Source: Gnetum montanum (lineage: Eukaryota; Streptophyta; Gnetopsida; Gnetales; Gnetaceae). From it: a stretch of DNA of 64,000 bases. Shown here piece by piece: positions 38,201 to 48,552 of the stretch. Under the pieces are notes generated by a model. That model did no database searches. It was not told the DNA's origin and saw nothing but the letters and a program-made list of their open reading frames with translations. The translations under genes were made by a program, and so were the position numbers. The stretch lies in contig MNCI01022125.1 of assembly GCA_015680685.1 (NCBI GenBank), positions 204,131 to 268,130 on the forward strand, written 5' to 3'. The number at the start of each line of letters is the position of its first letter. The first letter of the stretch is position 1.

Positions 38201-39295
38201 TGATGAAGCATCATTTGGGTATCATATCACGGTTGCTACATCACATCTGCTATATCATAGTTGCTACATCATATCCCTGTTAATGCATCTCAGTTGGCTA
38301 CTACATCATAGATACTACATTGTATATGCTATAACATAGCTCCATCAATGCATCCCCATCAATGCAACCCAAGATGCACCAATGCATATGCATTGACATG
38401 GTCTTCATATTTGCTTATAAATATGCAAGCATTCCCCGTGTATTTACCATCTTTGGTCATTTTTGTAGTGAAGCTTTTGTAGTTTGTTTTCATAGAACTT
38501 AGCCAAAATTCTCTCAAAGTGCTTGCAATGTGGAATGAATTGATCGAATGAAATTTTATTCGAGTAGCATTTTACCTGGACATAATCCACGAATAGAAAT
38601 AAAATTGACATAGATTCCTTCATTGCAGCACTTGGATTAGCACTTAGTTTATTTTCAAACACTTTACTTTAAATGATTTTTATTTTCTCGCACTTAAGAA
38701 ATTAATATTTTATTTCATAACAGTGTGAGTATGACCACTTCAAGCATAATATTTTAACACTTGGTAATTCCAGCAATGAATACTTGCACTTTACTTTAAA
38801 TGCTTTTTACTTTCATGCACTTAAAAATTTAATATTTTATTTCATAATAGTATGAGTATGACCACTTTGAACATGAGATATTAATGCTTGGTAATCCCAA
38901 CAATGGATACTTGGTACATCAAGTAGTAGACACTTGGTAACCTAGCAGCATTAGTATAGGCTTATGATGGATATGGAAAGTGAGAATGCTCTATGCTTAG
39001 GATAGATTAGTCTACTCTTACTCCCATAATTAGATTAGAGATTAATATTTACTTCTCTTTGTTGTTTTAATATTTTAATAATAAAAATAATAAAAATGAA
39101 AATGTCTTATGCCTTAATCACACTTAACCATACCAACCAAGGTAACACAAGTGATTATTGAAAAGACAACAACCAACACATAATGCTTAGTTATTTTGGA
39201 TATTGTTAGCTCCAAGGTTCACACTATTTGACCAAATCACACATATACACTAGTGATTTGTATGGTTGGGCATATAGAACACTCACTGCTCATCA
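38201..39295 (+). repeat. 3' LTR of element C
   Basis: 1095 bp. It contains an internal duplication of about 120 bp (the segment with gcacttaa, aatattttatttcataa and gtgtgagtatgacca repeats at about 38690-38770 and 38815-38895). The U3 is built of cta(ca)tcata-type repeats instead of GATATCGC palindromes. Confidence 0.88.
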
Positions 39296-39300
39296 CCTAG

Positions 39301-39957
39301 AAGTATGTATAATGAGAATTTTGGTTTCAACAATCACCACTAATGTGTTCTACTTAAGTTCTACCAAAATAATACATTGTTTGTATTACTAAAGGTATTT
39401 ATAGTCAAAGAGATATTTGTTCTAAGAACAAGTAAAATAAAGTTTAATTTTACTCCATTCTTTAATACAAACTCAAGGATCAAAGATTACCTCATATTAG
39501 ATTAAAAGTTTTCACCAAGAATGCATAAATAGAGTACGTAACGTAGGATCAAACATAGTTACCAATGCATTTGTGAGTTTCAGCTCACATCTGTCAGTTC
39601 AAAATCGAGCCCTCCAGATAATTAATAAACTTATTACTTCACACGGAGTTGAATGCAAGTCAGCAAATTGAAATTGCTCTGGCTTTTGTCCTGGTTTGGT
39701 GTTTTCCGCTATTTCCGTTACACACGGAATCTCGCGGTGAATACCAATGTCAATAACGTCCCAACTGTAGGCAAAATATTTGCTTTTGGAGTACATCTAT
39801 CGGACAGGGAAGATTTGAACCTTTGAAAACACAACCATCAAACTTAATCTCGTATTAATGCACAAGAATTCAAAGAGCTTTCAGATTATTCCATACACCA
39901 AGCAGTTAGTCTGACAGCGCTACAAATGTTTGCTTTCAAACCCTTTTTTCAACATCT
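39301..39957. other. Spacer upstream of tRNA-Arg
   Basis: Single-copy-looking and less AT-rich from about 39590. A 65-codon minus-strand frame (39599-39796) has no recognised domain. It is left as unassigned rather than called a gene. Confidence 0.4.
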
Positions 39958-40030
39958 GCGCCTGTAGCTCAGTGGATAGAGCGTCTGTTTCCTAAGCTGA
40001 AGGTCGTAGGTTCGATCCCTACCTGGCGCG
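39958..40030 (+). tRNA. tRNA-Arg (anticodon CCT)
   Basis: 73 bases fold into a cloverleaf: acceptor GCGCCTG/CTGGCGC with the T6-T67 mismatch I recall as usual for plant tRNA-Arg(CCT), D arm GCTC/GAGC, anticodon loop TTCCTAA, T arm GTAGG/CCTAC with loop TTCGATC, discriminator G. A box TAGCTCAGTGG and B box GGTTCGATCCC are intact. No intron. It decodes AGG. CAA motifs lie just upstream (about 39950), and T5 follows at 40039-40043. One oddity is position 41, T where A would pair with T29, leaving a mismatch in the anticodon stem. The gene could be functional or newly decaying. Confidence 0.93.
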
Positions 40031-40038
40031 ACTTTACC

Positions 40039-40043
40039 TTTTT
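40039..40043 (+). terminator. RNA polymerase III terminator of tRNA-Arg
   Basis: Five T residues starting nine bases after the discriminator. Confidence 0.7.
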
Positions 40044-41394
40044 CACTCTCTCCTTGCCGCGTGAAATTTTCTAATTATTAAATTGAAACATTGTTATATT
40101 CAAATCCACTAGTTACAGGACTGTCTCCTTCAAAGTGATGCGGTAATCTTATCCACCCATCCATTGCAAATTTCAGGAAGTCCGGCTTTGTTGATCTGAA
40201 ACAATACTTTACCGTACCGTTGAGTTACTGAAATTCATACTTGTGTTAAAATCCCTACTTGCATTATTAAAGAGTTGCAAAATTATTCTTTCTTTAAAGT
40301 CTGCATGTTGAGCATGAAGCATGCCAAAATGCTCAAGTAGAAGCATGATGCTTCGTCCCTCTCTTTATTACTACTAACACTCTAGCTTGTTCTATTGAAA
40401 GCATTGGTAATGGAGATTTAGCGCTATCGAATAGGACCGTCTGTTTCAAGAATGAAAAATAAAAAGTCCTTGTACTGGATCAATAATTCAGGTAGGCAAG
40501 GCAATACATTATCGCACTAAATTTTGTTTTTTCCAAATTATACAGGTATTTAAATTTCCAAAACATCCACCTCTAAGTTTATCCATGTGTCCACTGCAAT
40601 TTAAGTTTGACTGAAGTCTGACCTTTTTACATGCAATATAAATTGAAATTCAAAATTAGTTCCGCAATGTTCTACCTCTATGAAAATCTGTTGGTTATGA
40701 TTTTAGTTGTATACTGATAGACATACCGGTGTTCTTTGAACACATTAACTCTTCATTCCGCAAATTATAGTACACAAACAGCTATTCTCCCTTTGAAAAG
40801 GTTAACCATAGGGATGTCCATTTGATTATAATAATAATAATAATAATAACAAACCTTAACCACAAATCCAAAACTTTTTTATTGTGCAATTGAAAATAAT
40901 GGCAATGGACTAGTACTGCTGACAGGATACGAAATTGGACACATTCTGTTCAATACATCAAAAGAATTTACTATCCTTCCGATTTTTACAGGTGAACAAT
41001 AGCAACTATATCCCCAGTCAAAGCTGGCTCCAAACAATGTTTATACGGGATTGAATAAATAATAAGACATTGAATATCTAATTGCAGGCATGCAACCACT
41101 TAACCAAATAACTAAAAAACTAGCGTTACCATTCAGATGAAAACTAGCTATACACACACAAAAATCTAGTTATACTATTTCTGTACTTAATTTTTAGTCA
41201 AGCCAATGATTTAGAAAAACAAAGTTAATGAACATCTAAGACTGCACGTATTTTATCTAATTGATCATGCGTACGTAAGAATTTACTCTTAATGCACAAA
41301 ATGTGTTCGTATTGTAAAAAACAATAGCTTTTGAAAATTAATTGAAGGATAAAAAATACAACAATTAAAAGGGAAAATAATATAATGAAACGAA
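40044..41394. other. Spacer, no gene seen
   Basis: AT-rich with an (ATA)n microsatellite at 40827-40849. Nothing else was recognised. Confidence 0.5.
40827..40849. repeat. (ATA)n microsatellite
   Basis: About eight trinucleotide units. Confidence 0.9.
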
Positions 41395-42180
41395 ATAAGG
41401 CTTTATTACATCCAAAGACCTATAAGATATATTAGATAAATATTACATTTTCATAAAAAATAAAGAGACTCCACAAATTGACCAAGTATTCATGGGGGCA
41501 TAAAAAACAAATCATATAGGCTTTTTATTTTTTTTCTGTAACATTATAACACTATTTTAAATGGGTAGTCATAGCACAAAAAAGAAACACATGTAACTTA
41601 TCTTCAAGGGTTCTTGATCAATATAACCTACAAATGTGCTCTTCTGAAGAAAGTTGAATCTATCTTCCACTTTCAATTTTAATATGATGCTAACTTAATT
41701 GAAGCTTGCTGATAGCATTCTGATACTTGATGGGAATAGCAATTAAGAGATAGTGACCTTCTACATCTAGTTTATTAGATCTAATGTGGTGTAAATAAAA
41801 TTGCCTCTTACTTTTCACATTAGCCCACATCTATGTTAAAAGCTTATGCTTGACTATTTGGTGAATATGCTTAGGATTTTGCTACATGTTGTTCTAAGAG
41901 ATATTCCATTTTCTCAACCATTGCATCCTCTAAAAATACCAACCATGATCTCGCAAATCCTCAAGAACTACTTCAGAGAATTTGTCTTGCCTTGAGATAT
42001 GCAAGCTATAAGTAAATATAATGAATTGGTACAAGGCTTTTGCTTCTAAAGATAATAAATCACATTCATAAAATAACATTAAATAAGGTGTTTGCATTTT
42101 CACCTTTAACTCATTGAGAAGAAAAATATTTTTCATTCTTTCAATTTCTTTACAAAGTTTAGCATTGAGTCTAGATTGGT
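41395..42180 (-). pseudogene. LINE-2, C-terminal end and 3' UTR (minus strand)
   Basis: On the minus strand 42193-41930 reads QTPYLMLFYECDLLSLEAKA, a gap, VVLEDLRDHGWYF, and after stops HICRLY...LEDKLHVFLFCA (about 41650-41580). The last part is the decayed form of the CxxC...EDExHVxxxC zinc-like end, better preserved at 58860-58800. It is separated from the reverse transcriptase part (48119-48552) only by the insertion of element D. The 3' UTR extends to about 41395. Confidence 0.68.
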
Positions 42181-42925
42181 AGTGCGCCATCAAATCTATA
42201 AATAAGAGGCAGCTCTCCCTTGTTTCTCATTCTAGGCCTAGACCGTAGCGAAACTCTGGTAGTTTTACCTCTCCAGAGATAGAATAATTTCCATGTGCCC
42301 GCAGTAGGAGCTCCAAAGTGAACGGATCTTTATTCAAGCAAATATTATACCTGAACACAAGTTTGTGTACAGCAATAAAACCGAACTTCTTAGATAAACC
42401 TTGCAGTGCATGAAATAGGCTAAATAGGATTTTAATTATTGTTATCTATTGTTTATCATTTAAATGCTTTATTAGTTCATTAAATCTCTCTCAACCCTTC
42501 TCTCCTAGTTAAGTGCATTCAATACGACTGCTTCGAGCACATGCGTTACACTTGGTGATGCCAGTAACGAATAGCGTTTGGTAACCAAGGTTGCATTGGT
42601 TCAAGGTGTGAACGGTAAGTGGGAACGGATACTGATGCTAGGTTAATTCAGGCTTAGTTAGTTAGTTAAAGTTAGTTAATTAGTCTCTTCACCCTTCACC
42701 TCATTAGCATAGGAGATAAAACAGAAAAGATATAAAAATCATATACCTCATACTTACTTAACCATACAACCATGACAAATACGACTAAGTCTGGGAAGAC
42801 AACGAATGATTAACCTTAAGTGTTCCATGAGGCGTGTAGGCACTTAGTCTGCGAAGTTCGACCGGATCGCGTGTGTAACGCTCGTATTCATATGGTTGAG
42901 TGTAAGGGTACCTCGCCACTCATCA
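42181..42925 (+). repeat. 5' LTR of element D, lacking its first 53 bp
   Basis: Aligns without gaps to 47374-48118 (745 bp); I count about 34 mismatches by eye (around 95% identity), mostly transitions. The missing part is the U3 tip that holds the GATATCGCGTACGCGATATC palindrome in the 3' LTR. TATA box TATAAATA at 42197-42204. Confidence 0.9.
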
Positions 42926-42945
42926 TTGGCACCGCTGCCGGGGAC
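42926..42945 (+). promoter_or_regulatory. Primer-binding site of element D
   Basis: TTGGCACCGCTGCCGGGGAC. After the first T it has two mismatches to TGGCGCCGTTGCCGGGGA, the complement of the plant tRNA-Asp(GTC) 3' end used by Athila-type elements (recalled, not searched). Confidence 0.78.
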
Positions 42946-43069
42946 TATGTGTTTGTGCTCTAAGTAGAACATAGGAGATCACTCACATCGTTGGGAGCTT
43001 AAACGAACCCTTAGGGTTAATTAAACGAAAAATTATATAACAATTAATTAGCACACTGAATAAGAAACA

Positions 43070-44340
43070 ATGTCTTCTTCTTCGAACAAAAGCACTTCAC
43101 CACCTAGGGATCATACAAGAAACAGTCGGCAGTCTAAAACACATAACCAAAATCCACCAATTTCTCAACAGTACCAGGTAGTATATACTCATCCCGATGA
43201 GTATATACCCGATTTTACTTTTATCCTCCATCAGGATGAACAACTGCGTTGGAGAGATTTGCAAGGTAACATAGTGTTACCTCCAGATTGGGCAGTCTCT
43301 TCATGCTCTTGCACAAATAGGCATGAAGGAATTATACGCTGAATACGTTGTGGAAGATTATGACATAAGGGATTACCATCCCATAGCAGCGCAACGTCTA
43401 AGGGACTCGAGGCAGGAGAGCCACCATACATTGTTGAAGGGTAAAGGGGTCCCGCACGTCCTAAGTGAAATTGGAGATGGTAAACCACTTATAATAGGTT
43501 CTACATCAAATGATGTTTCCCCTCCTAACAATAGTGAGGAGGTGGCGTTCCAGAACCTACGCTCCACGATACACAACCCTGGTTTTGATCCCCGTGAACG
43601 CCAACTGTTCACTGAGGGAACAAAAACACATGACAAGAACGGGCACTTAAATTGTCATCACGATCGAGGCCGAAGCCACCGAAGAGAAGGTAAGAAACAT
43701 CGTCATGGCAATCGTTCTCCTTCTTCTTCCCCTTCATCACATCATTCACCCTCTCCTTCCACATTCGGATGCAGTTATAAAGAGCATAACGGTGAGGATA
43801 AGGGTAAGTGAAATGAGAGACCTCGACGAGAGAGTCGAGAGAGAGGACGAGGGCAGTCTACAGAGTCTAGGCATGGTAGAAGGGAAAGTAGGGAAACATG
43901 TAGGCATCATAGACATCATGAGAGAGATGATCATGATGAACCCCTACTTGCCACTCGAAGTATGTTAGATATTACGGAGGTAGTTAGAATACCTACAAGG
44001 CATCAAAACAATAGTCGGATCAAGAGATTAGATATGAATTATCCCACGATTCGAAGGGGGATACAACGCTGATCTGTAAAATCATTTACAAGCATTCCAT
44101 GATGCCTGCACCTTGCAAAATATTGAAAACGAGTGGCAAAAATTAAAGTTATTTCCTAGGACACTCACCAAGGAAGCAGAGAGTTGGTACCGGTCCTTAG
44201 AGTCGGAAACCATTAGAAGGTGGAGTACGATGTTAGAACTCTTCAACGATAAATATCAAACGTACTCCAGAGTGTCTAACTTGCGTAAGTAGATCCAAGG
44301 ATGGAAGCAAGGTAATCACAAATCCATCCGCCTCTCTCGC
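43070..44340 (+). pseudogene. gag of element D (frameshifted, shortened)
   Basis: ATG 43070 opens MSSSSNKSTSPPRDHTRNSR and continues QVVYTHPDEYIPDFTFILHQ in frame to about 43310; the frame then shifts (43323-43811) and shifts again. The middle is charged and rich in His, Arg and Ser. The gag core at 44040-44290 reads DACTLQNIENEWQKLKLFPR and MLELFNDKYQTYSRVSNLRK. Immediately after, the sequence jumps to the pre-protease linker, so the Gag C-terminal half present in A and C is deleted. Confidence 0.8.
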
Positions 44341-44573
44341 ACCATTAGTTCCAATACCACCCACTCCAACAATGCAAGGGGAACTCCCCACTCAACCGCA
44401 GCAATGTAACGTTATGAGAGTTGTAAACCTTCAACCCGCTACTGGTTTTGACAACCACAAGAAGAGAATACCTTTCTTCATAACCAACAGCCCAGACAAG
44501 CTCTCACAACCACAAGTGGTTGAGTCCGTGACCGCTCCTCCACCACATAAGGCTTTGGAGGTCCCTTCAAACC

Positions 44574-45150
44574 AAAAAAAGAGCTTAACGCATACGGTTA
44601 TGTTAACACATACCGTTATCGACTGGATCAAGGTAGGCCACCTTCCCAAGAAACTATTTGACCCTAGAAGTCCCTTAATTTACCTCCAAGTCGCCGGGAA
44701 CGAACCTCATAAGGCTCTTCTTGACTCAGGTTCCGGAGTCAACTTAATATCACGAGAGATATATAAAGCTTGGAACTTGCCTCCACTAAAGAAGAAAAAC
44801 ATTCACTAGAGCTGGCTGACCAGTCCATCACCATTCCCTTGGGATTGGTGGAGGACATCATTACCACTGTGTGTGGTTGGTCATACCCAGCTGATTTCCT
44901 GGTGATAGAAGTCAACAGCAACGAAGGGGACTTCTCAATTATAATGGGAAGGGCATGGCTCAACACAATAGATGCATGCCTAGGAATTCGTGATCTTTCC
45001 TTGGAAATATCTAAGGTAAACATTTATGGAAAGATCGAGAAGAAGAAAGTTCCATGCATCACATACAATGACTCATCGGGTGATGACATGGAGGAATGCA
45101 CAGCATCTCCTACATGCAACAGGTATGCCCTAGAAACGTTGATACAAAGG
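44574..45150 (+). pseudogene. Aspartic protease of element D
   Basis: LIYLQVAGNEPHKALLDSGS with the catalytic Asp-Ser-Gly at 44723-44731 intact, then NLISREIYKAWNLPPLKK. One frameshift near 44790 separates this from the second half (LELADQSITIPLGLVEDIIT, then IIMGRAWLNTIDA). Apart from that shift the domain is well kept, unlike in element A where the active site is changed. Confidence 0.82.
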
Positions 45151-47305
45151 TGCCTGTATGTAGCAACCACACAACAAGTGGACACACCGTGGTTGATAGC
45201 TAATCGAAAGAGCAACCTACCAACATGCAGGGAACAAACTGGGGGAATAACTCATGCCAACAACGAAGGCATAGATACATTGGAGTATGAGCATCACCGA
45301 ATTCCACCCCTTAACCTAAAAACATTAGTTGGAAGAAGTTGGACACTTCTAAGAAATTCAAACAGGCGCTCATTATTTAGGATCTCTCCCTTCCATTCAG
45401 TCATGGGGGAGATGGCCACCTATGCTAATCATTTGGGGCCCTCAGTTCTTTTTAAGTTTTTTTTTTTGCACATTTTTGTTTTACACTTTTTTGTTTTACA
45501 CGTTTTTGTTTTACAAATTTCTTTAACTGTTCTTATTTTTGTTTTACAACATCGTTCATACTTTTTTATTTCTTGTGTGTGTGTGACTTATCCATCTTGT
45601 CAAGTTTGTCACCAATAAGTGTTCTTAATGATGGTATGAAATATTTTTCTATTGATTGCTAATGTTTGGTTTTTACCTTTAAGTTATGATGTTGATACTA
45701 AGGTATGTTTCTTTTGATATGACAGGCAATGAGTCCACTTCATCCATACATCCACCAAGTCTATGGTCTCTCTCAGCTTGGAAATGTACAATCCCTTTCT
45801 AAATAAGAACTATCAACGAATAGGTGACGGGGCATTTCTCAAACTAAGGAAGGACTCAAGGATTGAGAAGGGTGTGGCTTCAAGGAAACTTGATGCATTT
45901 GTGTTGGCCATTCTCTTGGGTGCTTGGATGTTTTCTTCTTGAGTTTTCTTACCGCTTCGATGTTACTTAATTATCGGGAAGCTGAAAAAATAAAAATAAC
46001 AAAGTCTTTGCATGGTGTGGTTCTCACGCATAAACACATAATAAAAAAAATAGTGAGAATTCAAAGCACATCCCTTAGACGAAATAATCATTTGGGCTAC
46101 AAGCATTGGTTATGGAACTAAAATAAAAATGTTCCCTCTAACTAAGGCCCTTCTCGCTTCCCATTCTCTCCTCCTTGTTTTGTCGAAATTGTGGTGGCTC
46201 TTGGGTGAAGGCATTCTTATTACTTCAAGAGGATGGATTGGCCGAATGCATTAATGCGAAGTCACTGGATGTGGTTTGTTGAGGCCGGATTTGGAATGGG
46301 ACTTGCTAAGTCACATTACCCATGAAACACACAAGGGGCTGTACACCACCTTATTCTTGGGATTCCATTCCATTCTTTTCTCTCCATCCTTCTCTCCATT
46401 GTTCACCTCATTGCCGATTGTATCATTAGTATATATTTTGGTTGACGCATTGTTTTCTTTTTGATAAATTCTTACGGTTAAGACTTTAACTCTTGTTCCA
46501 AATGACATTCCCAAAGCCTATGGACTCTTTGAATGTGGGTTTGTCAGGGCATTAAGGGCATGAGTCTGCTTTGGGGAGGACCCACTCACATTCCTATTTG
46601 GTGCACCAGTTAAATTCTTTCCCTTAACATTTTTTCAATCCACTCTGTTTTGTTCATTTCCATCTTGACATCCATTTCATCGACGTTATAGTTGTCTCTT
46701 TTTCTCCATCTTTCTTGTTCTTTATTCTTTCTCCATTCTATCGCTACCAGAGGTTCACTCTCAGTCATGGGGGTCCGAACTCAATTTTTTTCGATTTTCT
46801 CCTAACCCCTACACCTTCAGTAGTCATCACTATTATATCTCCAGACCCGTATCAGCCATACCGCAACTCAGCCAATGGACCTTTCACCGAAGCAAGGTAT
46901 CAACTGCATTGAAATTCATTTACCCTTGTTAATATAAAGACTATGTTGTATGTGCAGATAACAATCATGCAACAATGGATTGGATCTGGAAGGAACACTT
47001 GGAATGGAGCAGTGCTGAAGCAGCTATGCAAGGAACGAAATGGATGGCGTGCTTATGGATGGACAACAAAAGGCGCAATCTTGGCGTTGGCAGCATCAAA
47101 ACTTCTTTCTCTCTCTCTCTTTCTTAGCTGTCAAATGAGGCCTGATGTCAAATGTATAAAGTGTTCACTCTTGTTGTTGTGAACACTAGTTTTGTCTTGT
47201 CTTATAATGATGATCCGTTCACATGTCAACCCATTAGTTCCATTTTGAGTCAATAATTCCATACCATCCCAATATTTTGTAAGGAACTCAAGGACGAGTT
47301 TTTAT
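45151..47305 (+). other. Post-protease junction and 3' internal region of element D
   Basis: The protease frame runs on to 45618 through a deletion junction: after LIANRKSN the sequence leaves the protease-RT linker and joins the post-integrase region. Markers are a first polypurine-like motif at 45397-45409, a T-rich ttttgttttacac stretch (45455-45560), the conserved block at 46541-46593 and a second polypurine-like motif at 46761-46773. Confidence 0.7.
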
Positions 47306-47320
47306 TCAGTCATGGGGGTA
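47306..47320 (+). promoter_or_regulatory. Polypurine tract of element D
   Basis: TCAGTCATGGGGGTA, directly before TGATGG of the 3' LTR. Confidence 0.85.
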
Positions 47321-48118
47321 TGATGGAACGCGATATTGCATCTTCCCCTACGATATCGCGTACGCGATATCACAGTGTGCCATCAAATCTATAAATAAGA
47401 GGTGGCTCTCCCTTGTTTCTCATTCTAGGCCTAGACTGTAGTGAAACTCTCGCAGTTTTACCTCTCCAGAGATAGAATAATTTCCATGTGCCCGCAGTAG
47501 GAGCTCCAAAGTGAACGGATCTTTATTCGAGCAAATATTGTACTTGAACACAAGTTTGTGTATAGCAATAAAAACGAACTTCTTAGATAAACCTTGCAGT
47601 GCATGGAATAGGCTAAATAGGATTTTAATTATTGTTATCTATTGTTTATCATTTAAATGCTTTATTAGTTCATTAAATCTCTCTCAACCCTTCTCTCCTA
47701 GTTAAGTGCATTCAATACGACCGCTTCGAGCAAGTGCGTTACGCTTGGTGATCCCAGTAACGAATAGCGTTTGGTAACCAAGGTTGCATTGGTTCAGGGT
47801 GTGAATGGTAAGTGGGAACGGATACTAATGCTAGGGTAATTTAGGCTTAGTTAGTTAGTTAAAGTTAGTTAATTAGTCTCTTCACCCTTCACCTTATTAG
47901 CATAGGAGATAAAACAGAAAAGATATAAAAATCATATACCTCATACTTACTTAACCATACAACCGTGACAAATACAACTAAGTCTGGAAAGACAACGAAT
48001 GATTAACCTTAAGTGTTCCATGAGGCGTGTAAGCACTTAGTCTGCAAAGTTCGACCGAATCGCGCGTGTAACGCTTGTATTCGTATGGTTGAGTGTAGGG
48101 GTACCTCGCCACTCATCA
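47321..48118 (+). repeat. 3' LTR of element D
   Basis: 798 bp. The U3 tip holds the perfect 20-bp palindrome GATATCGCGTACGCGATATC at 47352-47371. It ends CGCCACTCATCA at 48118, where LINE-2 sequence resumes. Confidence 0.92.
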
Positions 48119-48552
48119 AATATAATAGGATAAATGATAGTATGAAAAATTTATTTTTTAACCTTTTAAACCTAGAGGCTGAAATCCTTGCACTTGTTTT
48201 TAAAAGCATATAGAGCCTTGAAACTTCATGCTATTCTTTCTTTGCTGCATTTTCCCCACATGTATTGTCCATATAAATGAGACCCAAATATTTAAAAGAA
48301 TCTACTATTGGCATATTGGCGCCTCCAAAATGGAAGTTATAATAGTTATTTTTTGTGCCCCAAACCATCAATTTGGTTTTATTTGCAATCACTTGAACCA
48401 AATAAACAACAATAATTTTTTAAAATTTGCAACATATTTTGCATACCTGCTACAATAGTAGAGATCAAAGCAACATCATCTACATACAAAAGAAGATTTA
48501 TTGCTTGGGATCCAATTTTTATAGCATGGAAATCTTGCCCATTACATATAAG
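48119..48552 (-). pseudogene. LINE-2, reverse transcriptase catalytic and thumb region
   Basis: On the minus strand the translation reads NGQDFHAIKIGSQAINLLLY then VDDVALIST; the catalytic YVDD is at 48476-48487. Farther on come KLMVWGTKNNYYNFHFGGAN and VDSFKYLGLI, the usual order in LINE reverse transcriptases, and a KTSARISASRFKRLKNKFF tail to 48119. Its C-terminal continuation is at 42180, beyond element D. Confidence 0.8.

Larger units (their letters stand above)
32634..39295 (+). mobile_element. Gag-only Ty3/gypsy derivative (element C)
   Basis: LTRs at 32634-33411 and 38201-39295 are flanked by identical CCTAG (32629-32633 and 39296-39300). Total 6662 bp. Gag remnants are present; protease, reverse transcriptase, RNase H and integrase are not seen, and about 36130-36680 holds unrelated-looking sequence in their place. 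It is related to A and D through LTR ends, primer site, gag, the conserved 3' block and the polypurine tract. Confidence 0.9.
42181..48118 (+). mobile_element. Gag-protease-only Ty3/gypsy derivative (element D)
   Basis: LTRs 42181-42925 (5' truncated) and 47321-48118. Gag and protease are retained; two internal deletions, against element A, remove the gag C-terminal half (junction near 44320) and all of reverse transcriptase, RNase H and integrase (junction near 45200-45380). It is the best preserved member in the window. It lies inside LINE-2. Confidence 0.9.

Noticed and set aside
39599-39796. 65-codon minus-strand frame near tRNA-Arg
   Set aside because: Better base composition than its surroundings, but no domain, splice partners or homology could be recognised.
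43373-43636. Minus-strand frames over element D gag
   Set aside because: Antisense to gag; no independent support.
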